64,000 bases of DNA, from assembly GCF_020911865.1 (NCBI RefSeq), contig NZ_CP087131.1:124001-188000 (forward strand), read 5' to 3'. Under the pieces are notes generated by a model, which had not been told where the DNA came from, did not search any database, and saw only the letters and a list, made by a program, of their open reading frames with translations. The stretch comes from Chryseobacterium sp. C-71 (GTDB lineage: Bacteria > Bacteroidota > Bacteroidia > Flavobacteriales > Weeksellaceae). Within the stretch, counting starts at the first letter, position 1. Each line of letters opens with the position of its first letter. Positions 35,737 to 44,859 of the stretch are shown here, one piece after another. Both the position numbers and the translations under genes were made by a program.

Positions 35737-36942
35737 ATGAACATCCTATACATTCATCAGTATTTTCTTACGCCGCAGGAACCTGGAGGAACCAGGTCGT
35801 ATTGGCTTGCACGGGAGCTGATAAAAAACGGACATAAAGTCACGATGCTTACTTCATCAACTAAATTTGCAGAAGAAATCAAAGAAATCAATGTAGATGG
35901 AATTGAAGTGATTTATCTTAAAGAAGAATATGACCAGAACATGAGTGTTGCGAGAAGGCTGAAAGCTTTCGTGAAATTCATGTATAAGTCTTCGAAAATC
36001 GGTCTGATGCAAAAGAACATTGACTTAGTAATTGCAACTTCTACACCGCTAACTATTGGTGTTCCTGCACTTGTCTTAAAATGGTTAAAGAAAAAACCTT
36101 TTGTTTTTGAAGTAAGAGATCTCTGGCCGGAAGTTCCTATTCAGATGGGTGCCATTAAGAATAAGTGGATGATTAAAGCGACCCGTTCGCTCGAAAAGCT
36201 AATCTATAAAAATGCATCTCATGTCATTGCTTTGTCACCGGGAATGCAAGATGGAGTTCTTCAATATCTTCCGATTGATAAGACTTCTATGATTCCCAAT
36301 ATGGCAAAGATGGATGAATTTTGGCCCAGAGAGAAAAACAATCTGCTCATGGAAAAACTGGGGCTTCAAAAAGATTCTTTCAAAGTGGTGCATTTTGGCT
36401 CGTTGGGCTTAGCCAACGGAGCTCATACAATCATTGAATCTGCCCGATTATTGAAAGACCATGGTGATGTAGAGTTTTTATTTGTTGGTGGAGGTTCTAC
36501 GGAACAAGAACTAATAGAGGAAGTACAAAAACATAATTTAGAGAACGTTAAATTTTTAGGAAAGTTCCCCATGAAAGATGTCTCAGAAATTGTCAATTTT
36601 TCTGATGTTTCTCTGATCTCTTTCTTAGATCTTCCGATCCTATATACCAATTCACCAAATAAACTTTTCGATTCCCTTTCGGCAGGTAAGCCTATTATTG
36701 TTAATTCGGCAGGATGGACGAAAGCAATTGCTGAAGACTATCGTTGCGGATATTATGTAAATCCTAAAAATCCACAGGAACTTGCAGACAAGATCTTGTT
36801 TTTAAAGAGTAATCCGGATATTTCAGCGGAGATGAGTATCAATTCAAGAATGTTGGCAGAGACAGTATATGATAAATCTATTTTATGCAAACAATTTGTA
36901 CAAGTGATTGAAAGTGTTTCAGATAATCTTAATAAAGGCTAA
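35737..36942 (+). CDS. GT4-family glycosyltransferase, WbuB-like
   Basis: A 401-residue GT-B enzyme of the WbuB-like subgroup. It opens MNILYIHQYFLTPQEPGGTR, then has SYWLARELIKNGHKVTMLTS, FEVRDLWPEVPIQMGAIKNK near residue 125, and LPILYTNSPNKLFDSLSAGKPIIVN near 310 in the donor site. WbuB relatives often add the second sugar onto an N-acetylated primer; it sits directly before the PglC-like gene, which fits that place in the pathway (inference). Confidence 0.9.
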   Translation: MNILYIHQYFLTPQEPGGTRSYWLARELIKNGHKVTMLTSSTKFAEEIKEINVDGIEVIYLKEEYDQNMSVARRLKAFVKFMYKSSKIGLMQKNIDLVIATSTPLTIGVPALVLKWLKKKPFVFEVRDLWPEVPIQMGAIKNKWMIKATRSLEKLIYKNASHVIALSPGMQDGVLQYLPIDKTSMIPNMAKMDEFWPREKNNLLMEKLGLQKDSFKVVHFGSLGLANGAHTIIESARLLKDHGDVEFLFVGGGSTEQELIEEVQKHNLENVKFLGKFPMKDVSEIVNFSDVSLISFLDLPILYTNSPNKLFDSLSAGKPIIVNSAGWTKAIAEDYRCGYYVNPKNPQELADKILFLKSNPDISAEMSINSRMLAETVYDKSILCKQFVQVIESVSDNLNKG

Positions 36943-36949
36943 TTATAAT

Positions 36950-37558
36950 ATGCTATACAGAAAATACTTGAAGAGGGCTTTTGATTTTTTTGTTGCATTC
37001 TTGGGATTAGTGATATTATCGCCTGTATTTATCATCGTAGTGATTGGGTTATATTTTGCGAACGATGGTAAACCCTTTTTCTTACAAAAACGGCCGGGCT
37101 TAAATGAGAAGATATTCAAGATCATCAAGTTTAAGACAATGAATGACAAAAAAGACAAACAGGGTAATTATTTGCCTGATTCGGAAAGGTTAACACCAAT
37201 TGGAAGTTTTATACGTAAGACTTCTCTGGATGAGCTTCCACAATTAATTAATGTGCTGAAAGGAGACATGTCGCTTATAGGTCCGAGACCTTTATTGCCA
37301 CAATACCTTTCTTTATATAATGAATCTCAAAAACGAAGACACAATATACGCCCAGGAATTACAGGATGGGCACAGGTGAATGGTAGAAATGCCATTTCCT
37401 GGACGATGAAATTTGAATTAGATATATGGTACATCGATAATGTGTCGTTTACTACAGATTGCAAGGTAATGTTTCTTACTTTAAAAAAAGTAATAAAAAA
37501 AGAAGGCATCAATCAGGCACAACAGGCTACGGTAGAGGCTTTCAAAGGAAATAACTAG
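36950..37558 (+). CDS. initiating phosphoglycosyl transferase, PglC-like
   Basis: About 202 residues, starting at the ATG at 36950 (MLYRKYLKRAFDFFVAFLGL); a longer TTG start would overlap the preceding gene. A single N-terminal re-entrant helix is followed by KRPGLNEKIFKIIKFKTMND, TSLDELPQLINVLKGDMSLI with the catalytic Asp-Glu, and GPRPLLPQY. This short form matches PglC/WcaJ-type enzymes that put a phospho-sugar on undecaprenyl phosphate. With PglF-, PglD- and PglE-like genes present, the sugar is probably di-N-acetyl-bacillosamine. Its 3' third is repeated in decayed form about 1 kb downstream. Confidence 0.9.
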   Translation: MLYRKYLKRAFDFFVAFLGLVILSPVFIIVVIGLYFANDGKPFFLQKRPGLNEKIFKIIKFKTMNDKKDKQGNYLPDSERLTPIGSFIRKTSLDELPQLINVLKGDMSLIGPRPLLPQYLSLYNESQKRRHNIRPGITGWAQVNGRNAISWTMKFELDIWYIDNVSFTTDCKVMFLTLKKVIKKEGINQAQQATVEAFKGNN

Positions 37559-38340
37559 TTCAGATAAAATATGTATATAGCACATTATGGGATTCAAGTT
37601 GATGAATGTTGGCCACAATTCTTGCGATATATGTCAGTTGAGACTAATTATAAAATCAAATCATTAACAAAACGATAACATGTTAGCAAAATTGTTAATG
37701 ATTCAATAATCAAAGATAAAGCGTTATTAATAATTAATTCGGATTTATAATTTATTTATTGTGAATTATTAATATTAATAATGTAATTTTGATTAGAAAT
37801 AAACAAAATTTATTTACAAAAAAGTGAAAACGGTAAGATTTTTGATGCAACAGATGTGGAGATTATAATAAGCGAGATGGCTGGCATTATAAATTTCCAT
37901 ATAAATTATAAAGTATAAGAAGCTTTCTTGTAAGATTTGAAAACTAAAATATGATAGATGTGTAATCAATAATTAGTTTCAATTATGATTTATGAATTAA
38001 GGTAGGAATTACTACTACAAAACACACACAAAGAAAGAACGGAAAATTATTGATCTCTTTGAGATTATTGAAACAGTATTGATTTCAGAGCCAAATTCTA
38101 TACGAATTTGGTGAGATTTTGAAACTGCTTGGTAACATCTGATGTAATATCTTAAAAATTCCCAAAATTAGGAATTATAGATGCTGTTATTTGATACATG
38201 ATGCTTTGTCATCAAAAAATAAAAAAATACACAAAAGATATAAAGGAAATTTATTAATCGATTTCAAATATAATAGAAAAGATAAATAAAATACTTACAG
38301 AGTTTGAAAGCTAAATTAATACGTATTACAACGCTATCTC
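37559..38340. other. non-coding debris in the capsule locus
   Basis: Nearly 800 AT-rich bases with stops in all frames and no gene that I can support. A 35-codon stretch near 37571 (MYIAHYGIQVDECWPQF...) has no visible relative. The block separates the PglC-like gene from a decayed copy of its own 3' end and looks like leftover sequence from an insertion or cassette replacement. Confidence 0.6.
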
Positions 38341-38590
38341 TTTCTTTATATAATGAATCTCAAAAACAAAGACACAATAAATACCCCGGAATTACAGGCT
38401 GGGCGCAGTTGAATGGTAGAAATGCCATTTCCTGGACGATGAAATTTAAATTAGATATTATGGTACATCGATAATGTATTGTTTGCAACAGATTGCAAAG
38501 TGATGTTCCTTACTTAAAAAAAGTAATAAAAAAGAAGGTATAAACCAAGCGCATCAAGCTACGGTAGAAGTTTTTAAGGGAAATAATTAA
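38341..38590 (+). pseudogene. decayed second copy of the PglC-like 3' end
   Basis: Aligns base for base with 37309-37558, the last 83 codons of the PglC-like gene, including an identical run of more than 35 bases around GGTAGAAATGCCATTTCCTG. One extra base in GATATTATGG and one missing T before AAAAAAAGTAAT break the frame. The end (GTAGAAG...GGGAAATAATTAA) still aligns with the intact stop region. It lies 15 bases upstream of the PglD-like gene, the place where an original pglC-like gene would be expected. Confidence 0.85.
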
Positions 38591-38605
38591 TTTAAATAGT
38601 AAATA

Positions 38606-39217
38606 ATGTTTTTATACGGAGCAGGCGGGCACGGAAAGGTAATTGCAGAGATCGCAGAGGATGTCAATGTAGAAATCGATGCTTTTATTGATATTGATCT
38701 ATCAAAGCGGCAACTTTTAGATTATGATATTCTACATGAAATTCCAAACAAAAATGTTGAATTAATCATTTCTATCGGTAACAATAAAATAAGAAAAAAG
38801 ATTGCTGCCAATTACAAGAATCTCAATTTTAAAAAATTAATTCATTCCAAAGCAGTAATTTCTAAAAGAGTGAAGATTGAAGAAGGTACTGTAGTAATGG
38901 CTGGGGCAACAATAAACTCTGAGGTGAAAATTGGTAAGCATTGTATTGTTAATACCAATGCATCAATCGACCATGATTGTATTTTGGAAGATTTCACGCA
39001 TATTTCACCAAATGCAGCTTTAGCTGGGGGTGTTTTTGTGGGATTGGGTACAAATATCGGTATGGGAGCTTCTGTAATTGAAGGAATTACCATTGGGAAA
39101 TGGTGTACCGTAGGTGCAGGTTCGGTAGTTATAAGAGATATTCCTGATGGTGCTACAGTTGTAGGGAATCCTGGAAAAATAATAAAAATCACATCATTTA
39201 GTAATATAGTAGTATGA
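38606..39217 (+). CDS. PglD-like sugar acetyltransferase
   Basis: A 203-residue left-handed beta-helix acyltransferase of the NeuD/PglD family. The N-terminal Rossmann-like domain has MFLYGAGGHGKVIAEIAEDV for UDP-sugar binding. Hexapeptide repeats follow (about 90-195), with NASIDHDCILEDFTHISPNA containing the catalytic His, then GMGASVIEGITIGKW and VIRDIPDGATVVGNPGK. PglD acetylates the 4-amino group of UDP-4-amino-sugar using acetyl-CoA. It overlaps the aminotransferase gene by 4 bases (ATGA), a strong sign of joint function. Confidence 0.9.
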   Translation: MFLYGAGGHGKVIAEIAEDVNVEIDAFIDIDLSKRQLLDYDILHEIPNKNVELIISIGNNKIRKKIAANYKNLNFKKLIHSKAVISKRVKIEEGTVVMAGATINSEVKIGKHCIVNTNASIDHDCILEDFTHISPNAALAGGVFVGLGTNIGMGASVIEGITIGKWCTVGAGSVVIRDIPDGATVVGNPGKIIKITSFSNIVV

Positions 39218-40383
39218 ATTCAAAAATATGGCTCTCTTCGCCACACATGGGAGGAAACGAAACAAAATATGTAAAAGAAGCTTTCGATGCAAATTGGATA
39301 GCGCCATTGGGTCCCAATGTGAACGGGTTTGAAAAAGACTTAGAGAACTTCTTGAGCGGTGGGGTAAATGTGGCTGCTCTCTCTTCTGGTACTGGGGCTT
39401 TACATTTAGCATTAATTGCATGTGGAGTAGAATCTGGTACAGAGGTGATTTGTCAGTCCATGACATTTTCGGCTTCAGCAAATCCAATTGCATATTGTGG
39501 GGGTTCACCTATTTTCATAGATTCTGAAAAAGATACTTGGAATATGTGCCCGATTGCTTTGGAAATAGCAATTGAAGACAGAATATCTAAAGGCAAAAAA
39601 CCAAAAGCAATCATTGTTGTTCATTTGTATGGCATGCCTGCAAAAATGGACGAAATCATCGCAATTGCAAAAAAATATAGTATTTGCGTAATTGAAGATG
39701 CTGCTGAAGCATTGGGATCAACATATAAGGGTAAAGCGTGCGGAACGTTCGGACGGTTTGGTATCCTGTCTTTCAACGGAAATAAAATTATCACCACCTC
39801 TGGAGGAGGTGCGTTGGTTTGCCATACTCAGGAAGATAAAGATCAAGCAATTTTCTTATCTACCCAGGCAAGAGATGATGCTCCCCATTATCAGCATTCC
39901 CAAATTGGTTACAATTACAGAATGAGTAATATTATTGCAGGGATTGGTCGGGGACAAATGGAAGTGTTAAAAGACAGGGTAAAAGCACGCAGAAAAATGC
40001 ATGATTTCTATGTGGAGATTTTCAAAGATATTGAGGGTGTTGAAGTTTTTTCTGAACCGGGCGAGGATTATTATTCTAATCATTGGTTATCGGCAATCGT
40101 TATTGATGAGAAAATCGTAGGGAGAAACCGTGAAGATTTAAGGCTTGCCTTTTTAAACGAAAATATTGAGTCGAGACCTTTATGGAAGCCTATGCATCTA
40201 CAGCCTGTGTTTGTTGATGCGCCGTATTATGGAACGAATGTCGCAGAAAAATTATTTGATGATGGTTTGTGTTTACCATCCGGATCTAATCTTTCTGATT
40301 ACGATAGACTTCGTATAGGAAAAATTATTAAAGAATTCTTCGTCAATAAAACAAAATTACCGTATTCGTTGGTGAGTGAATAA
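39214..40383 (+). CDS. PglE-like PLP-dependent sugar aminotransferase
   Basis: A 389-residue DegT/DnrJ/EryC1 aminotransferase. It begins MNSKIWLSSPHMGGNETKYV, as PglE does. FDANWIAPLGPNVNGFE follows, then ALSSGTGALHLAL, VIEDAAEALGSTYKGKACG, and FNGNKIITTSGGGALVC with the PLP Lys. It would convert the UDP-4-keto-6-deoxy sugar from the PglF-like enzyme to the 4-amino sugar for the PglD-like enzyme. It is the last gene of the capsule locus and is followed by a terminator. Confidence 0.92.
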   Translation: MNSKIWLSSPHMGGNETKYVKEAFDANWIAPLGPNVNGFEKDLENFLSGGVNVAALSSGTGALHLALIACGVESGTEVICQSMTFSASANPIAYCGGSPIFIDSEKDTWNMCPIALEIAIEDRISKGKKPKAIIVVHLYGMPAKMDEIIAIAKKYSICVIEDAAEALGSTYKGKACGTFGRFGILSFNGNKIITTSGGGALVCHTQEDKDQAIFLSTQARDDAPHYQHSQIGYNYRMSNIIAGIGRGQMEVLKDRVKARRKMHDFYVEIFKDIEGVEVFSEPGEDYYSNHWLSAIVIDEKIVGRNREDLRLAFLNENIESRPLWKPMHLQPVFVDAPYYGTNVAEKLFDDGLCLPSGSNLSDYDRLRIGKIIKEFFVNKTKLPYSLVSE

Positions 40384-40433
40384 TAAAAAACTCATTTTTA
40401 TGAATATTTAATTTGTAAAAAAGATTAAAATCG

Positions 40434-40473
40434 AAAAAAGGAGACAACTATCAATATAGTGTCTCTTTTTTTT
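40434..40473 (+). terminator. terminator closing the capsule locus
   Basis: Stem GGAGACA(A)CTAT / ATAGTGTCTC with one bulged A and a CAAT loop, preceded by an A-run and followed by eight T. Confidence 0.8.
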
Positions 40474-40645
40474 GATTTTTATTATCGTATTAGTCTGAAA
40501 AGGTTAATGGGGTTTGAAGAAAAAAAACAGAGACCACAATCTGAAAAATAACTGTAGACAACAATTGTTTTTGCATCAGGTCTGCTGAAGCGAAAATCTA
40601 ATAAGAGTTTGTCTTAATGTTTTTCTTTGATAGAAGAGATGTCGG

Positions 40646-41521
40646 TTATACCTGAAGTTCACGTATTTCAGAAGGTTTTTTACCTGTGTGTTTTTTAACG
40701 AAGTTGCTAAAGTTTCCTTCATCACTAAAGCCTAGGTCATAAGCGATTTCAGACATGGTAAAGCTTGATGATTTTATTGCTTTTTCGCATTCTGTTTTTA
40801 CCTTGTCAATAATAAGCTGTTTAGCAGATTTTCCGTAAGCACGTTCTGTGATTTCGGTAAGTCTTCTAACAGAAATATTAAGTTCGTCTGCGTAGTGTAA
40901 AACTTTTTTATTAGAACGGAAGTCGCGTTGCAGTAAAACTCTAAACCTGTTTGCGAATGAAATGTAATCTAAGCGGTCATCTTTTTCTGACTCTTGATTA
41001 TCTAAATGTAAATAGGCGTCTAGTATTAATCCTTCAATAGCGTTGTGAGCGGCTGAGATGTAAAGGCTCTCATTTTTTGACTGAAACCTCATCAGTCTTT
41101 CGATCAAAATGACCTGATTGTACTTATTAGTACCAAAATAAGGGGCGATAAAAATTTCAGAATGACTGTTAAAAAATATCTGAGAATTTAAAAAAATGCT
41201 GTCTTTGGATGTCTTATCATAAAAAGCAGCAGAAAAAGCAATTACATAAATATGTTTTCCATATGCATTGAAAATTTCAATGTCTTTCTGTGGACCAATG
41301 TAGATAGAGTTGCCTCCTTTCACATTGTGCAGTACTCCTGAAACATATAAATCAAAATCATTTTCTGCAATCAAAATGCAGAAATATTCGAAGGTGCTGA
41401 ATTGATTTTTATAATTGTTGCGTCTGATAATATCACCAATTAGATTAATGCTGAATCCTGTTTTCTTAAGTTGATCTGTGATTTTATACATCGAAGTGGG
41501 AGATATTATTTTAATTCTCAA
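40646..41521 (-). CDS. AraC-family transcriptional regulator
   Basis: A 291-residue regulator. The C-terminal 100 residues are an AraC double helix-turn-helix: HYADELNISVRRLTEITERAYGKSAKQLI for the first and MSEIAYDLGFSDEGNFSNFVKKHTGKKPSEIRE for the second. The N-terminal 180 residues form an unrecognised sensor or dimerisation domain, possibly cupin-like. It stands between the capsule locus and the fibre operon, so it could control either; the sequence does not say which. 530 non-coding bases lie upstream. Confidence 0.88.
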   Translation of the reverse strand: MRIKIISPTSMYKITDQLKKTGFSINLIGDIIRRNNYKNQFSTFEYFCILIAENDFDLYVSGVLHNVKGGNSIYIGPQKDIEIFNAYGKHIYVIAFSAAFYDKTSKDSIFLNSQIFFNSHSEIFIAPYFGTNKYNQVILIERLMRFQSKNESLYISAAHNAIEGLILDAYLHLDNQESEKDDRLDYISFANRFRVLLQRDFRSNKKVLHYADELNISVRRLTEITERAYGKSAKQLIIDKVKTECEKAIKSSSFTMSEIAYDLGFSDEGNFSNFVKKHTGKKPSEIRELQV

Positions 41522-42051
41522 AAATAATATTTAATTTCTCAAATTGCTAATATAATATTAATTATTTAATGAATTTAATAATTAGAATATTAAATCGCGG
41601 CAAATCCTCTATTGTAGGTGTTTTTATCGTAAAGCAGATATGGCTTCTCAATATGATGTCTTTGCTTGTGTGATTTGTTTAGTAAATTAAATGTAGATTT
41701 TATTTAATGTGATAAGATATGACATTCTCCTGATATTGGCTGTTTTGAAGTTTTCCTTATGTGGTGAATAAAGGTAAGGAAATTATCGCCTATGAAATTA
41801 AATCTAAGCAAATTATAGCCTGTGTTAATTTTTAAATTTATTATTTTAGCAATAATAAACAATTATTATTTAAATATATGATAAGTGGGGTGAGTACTGT
41901 CGGATTTTAGTGGCTAAAAGAAAAATGAGGTTAAGAATCTACGCTATTTATTTTCTGGAAAGATGTAATTTTACGGTTCTTACGAAATTAGTATGTATTA
42001 TTCGAGTTGCGTGAAGATATTAATTAGATGAATTTTATATTATTGTTTCAT
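41522..42051. other. intergenic region, no gene seen
   Basis: 530 very AT-rich bases between the AraC gene and the end of the usher-like gene. Stops occur in all frames, and I see no hairpin of terminator quality and no RNA. It must hold the AraC promoter. Confidence 0.6.
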
Positions 42052-44859
42052 TTAATTTCCAAATTTCTTTGAGTGTATTTTCTTCTCTTTTACTTTTATC
42101 ACAAACTTAGGAAGTGTGTAAAGTTCACCTGCTTTCACTGAAAAATGAGTGCGCTCAGTTTCGCAGTAAGTATTCTGAGGAAGCGAGTTTGCATTGAGTA
42201 CAATGGTATAATTTCCGATAGGTAAGAAAGAGATAAATTCACCATTGTCATCTGTACTTACGGTTTCAATTAAAATATCATCACGGAAAACATTAAGTGT
42301 AATTCCGTTAGCTCTTGGATTGAAATCAACAGCCGTTTTATGGTCAAATTCATAATTGATGTGTCCTGCGACAGTTCCATTCTGATGTAGCGGAATAGCG
42401 ATTTCAAGCTTGTATTGGCTGATATCTAACATTTGGTCGTCATAATACCATCCTCCCTGAATGGATTGTTTTAAAGGGTATTTTCCAAAAGGGACATTTT
42501 TATATAATATTTTTCCTTCAGAATCAGTTTTAAAGGCGATATTGTTGATGTTAATCAAGTAATTTGAAGCAGTTTCTTCGTCTGTATCAAATATATTATT
42601 ATTGTTTTTGTCATAGAAAGCAAAAGCGTAAATGTCTGATTTTTTCTTTGTGCTTAAAGTGGCTTTCTGTAGGTTTAAGGTAACTCCCGCTTCAATGGTG
42701 AAAATATTATTTCTCATGTTTGCCGAAGAATAATTGTACAAAGATGAATTCACAAAAAAATCATATAATCTTGTTTGCCATTTCAGATTGCAAAAAGCTG
42801 AAGGCGATTTTCCGTAGATATTATCGTCTGTGTAAGAAAGGCCGGATGTGATGCTTAGTTTTTCTTTAAATGCGTTGCTGCTATAATAAACAGAGGTGTT
42901 GAGTTTTTTATATTTTTCGTTTTTATCTATGAGTTGTGAGAAAGCGTATTCAGATAAATAATAACTTCCGATTTGATATTGAGAAGTGAAATTTATTCTC
43001 TTGTAATTGTAATTGAAATTTATTTTCCCTTGAAACTCTTGGTCTTCTTCATTAGGATATTGTGCAAAACCAAGATCCAAAGCCAAAATGGCAGAATGTT
43101 TTTTATTTACACTCATCCAATTGGTGCTTTCTACAATTCTATGTGCTTGAATTGATAAATCATTTTTTTGAAGTTGCGGCAGAAAATTGTTGTAGGAATT
43201 TGACTTTTCAAATTGATACTGATATGCAAAAGAATGCCCGAATGATCCTGTTTTAGCAAAATTCAATCCAGCTTCCATTTTTATATTGTCTGATGAGAGC
43301 TGAGTCTGGTAGAAATAATATTTAGGAGAATAATTAGAATAAAAAACATTCGCAAAAGCATAGTGTTTTTTGAATACCATCAAATTTGCGTTTTGCTGTA
43401 TCTGTAAACTTCCTCTTCTGTTTCCGGGGTAATAATCTGAACTGTAGAAGATATTTCCGTTGAAATTAAGTTTTTTAATAATCCCTGAATATTGAGATTC
43501 GAACGCCAAAGAAGGTTTTGTAGCTCCATTTTGATCATAAATGCTGATTCCTCCGTACAATTTTGATGAGGTCTGCCAAAGATTGTTGAAGTTGTGGGTG
43601 AATTCCGTACCTAATAAATGATGTTTTGCTTTTTCGTAAGGATCATTCTTAAATATATAAATTGATGACAGGTTGTGAGAAAAATTGTAAGGGTTAAGAA
43701 TTCCTTTCACATAAAAGCCGTATCCGTTTTGCAAAAAAGAATTTCTTTCAAATAAACTGAAGCTCTGCTCGATAAAACCGACTTCAATTTTTTTGTCTTT
43801 TGCAGCATTCAGAAAACTGTATTCTATTCCTCTTCCGAAAAGTGACATTTCAAGAAGTCTACTGATGTTTCCTAGGGTAAATTCGCTTTTTTCCCGACGA
43901 TAAGAAATGTATGTATTGTTGACGATAGGATCAGTCTGCGAATTCATCATAAACATATTTCCGTTGATAAAAATATATCCCGAAGCAACATTAAAACCGC
44001 CATTTCCTAAAATCTGATACATATCAAGATCATTCCCGACTCTTCTGTAACTTGCTGTGATTGAATTTCTTGTTGTACTTGCGAAGCCCTTTTGCTGCTC
44101 GTCCTGAAACTTTTGTGTATGAGAAATACTTTGTACAGAAATTCTTGTGTTGCCAAATAATTCCTTATCGGGATCTTTAAATCCGGTAACGTTGATAGTG
44201 AAATTACTTTGTTTTAGAAGTTCTTTTGAAGGCAGAAAACTGAAAGTAAACGTAGAATCCTGCTGTGGGCGCAGTGTTCCGTGTTGTTCGATAAAATGAT
44301 TGCTGTCACTATAATCAGGAATTTTAAAAACCAATGTCGTTTGCTGCGTTCTGTTTCCTTTATTGGAAACTTTTATTCTGATCTTTAAAGAATCAAGGTT
44401 GTTGTCTCTGAAGATTTGAGGATTTTCGGCAGTCATCTGTAGAATACTGCTTTCTTGCACTTGGTGAATGGCTGTTTTTTTGCCAATTTTCTGATCAAAC
44501 TCGTTGGTTAAAATAAGATTGATCTGAGCGTCTCCTGCATCTGCATTGTTTCCAACGAAGAATTTAAGTGAAACAAACCTTTTTTCATTTTTCTGAAGAT
44601 CAACAAAAATTTCCTGTCCTAAAATGGATCTGAATCCTGTCGGAGTGGATATTTTTAATTTTCCTTTAAAACTTTCATTCCTGTTGTTATCAATAACTAC
44701 AACAAGGTCAAGGATTCTTGAATCTGCACTAAATGATTTTTCGTGAATGTCAAACAGGATGTTTCCTGTTTTGTTTTGAGCCGACAAAAAAAGCGAACAG
44801 ATCAATAACAGACAATTCGCGAAGTTTTTTATGAAATTTTGACTAAAAACTGATAACAT
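42052..44859 (-). CDS. usher-like outer-membrane beta-barrel protein
   Basis: A 935-residue exported protein (signal peptide ending ...LFLSAQ). Residues about 30-240 look like two beta-sandwich domains (DLVVVIDNNRNESFKGKLKI..., LRIKVSNKGNRTQQTTLVFKI-type). About 260-740 is a long run of amphipathic strands rich in alternating Tyr/Phe/Asn, as in a large outer-membrane barrel. The C-terminus has two carboxypeptidase-regulatory/SdrD-B-like domains, one with AFYDKNNNNIFDTDEE and one with LNVFRDDILIETVSTDDNG. Together with the upstream chaperone and subunit genes this fits a chaperone-usher-type secretion pore, though it is not clearly a member of the FimD family. Start overlaps the previous stop (TAATG). 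Confidence 0.75.
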   Translation of the reverse strand: MLSVFSQNFIKNFANCLLLICSLFLSAQNKTGNILFDIHEKSFSADSRILDLVVVIDNNRNESFKGKLKISTPTGFRSILGQEIFVDLQKNEKRFVSLKFFVGNNADAGDAQINLILTNEFDQKIGKKTAIHQVQESSILQMTAENPQIFRDNNLDSLKIRIKVSNKGNRTQQTTLVFKIPDYSDSNHFIEQHGTLRPQQDSTFTFSFLPSKELLKQSNFTINVTGFKDPDKELFGNTRISVQSISHTQKFQDEQQKGFASTTRNSITASYRRVGNDLDMYQILGNGGFNVASGYIFINGNMFMMNSQTDPIVNNTYISYRREKSEFTLGNISRLLEMSLFGRGIEYSFLNAAKDKKIEVGFIEQSFSLFERNSFLQNGYGFYVKGILNPYNFSHNLSSIYIFKNDPYEKAKHHLLGTEFTHNFNNLWQTSSKLYGGISIYDQNGATKPSLAFESQYSGIIKKLNFNGNIFYSSDYYPGNRRGSLQIQQNANLMVFKKHYAFANVFYSNYSPKYYFYQTQLSSDNIKMEAGLNFAKTGSFGHSFAYQYQFEKSNSYNNFLPQLQKNDLSIQAHRIVESTNWMSVNKKHSAILALDLGFAQYPNEEDQEFQGKINFNYNYKRINFTSQYQIGSYYLSEYAFSQLIDKNEKYKKLNTSVYYSSNAFKEKLSITSGLSYTDDNIYGKSPSAFCNLKWQTRLYDFFVNSSLYNYSSANMRNNIFTIEAGVTLNLQKATLSTKKKSDIYAFAFYDKNNNNIFDTDEETASNYLININNIAFKTDSEGKILYKNVPFGKYPLKQSIQGGWYYDDQMLDISQYKLEIAIPLHQNGTVAGHINYEFDHKTAVDFNPRANGITLNVFRDDILIETVSTDDNGEFISFLPIGNYTIVLNANSLPQNTYCETERTHFSVKAGELYTLPKFVIKVKEKKIHSKKFGN

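Noticed and set aside
37571..37678. 35-codon frame starting MYIAHYGIQVDECWPQF after the PglC-like gene
   Set aside because: Short, in AT-rich debris, with no recognisable family or continuation; treated as non-coding.
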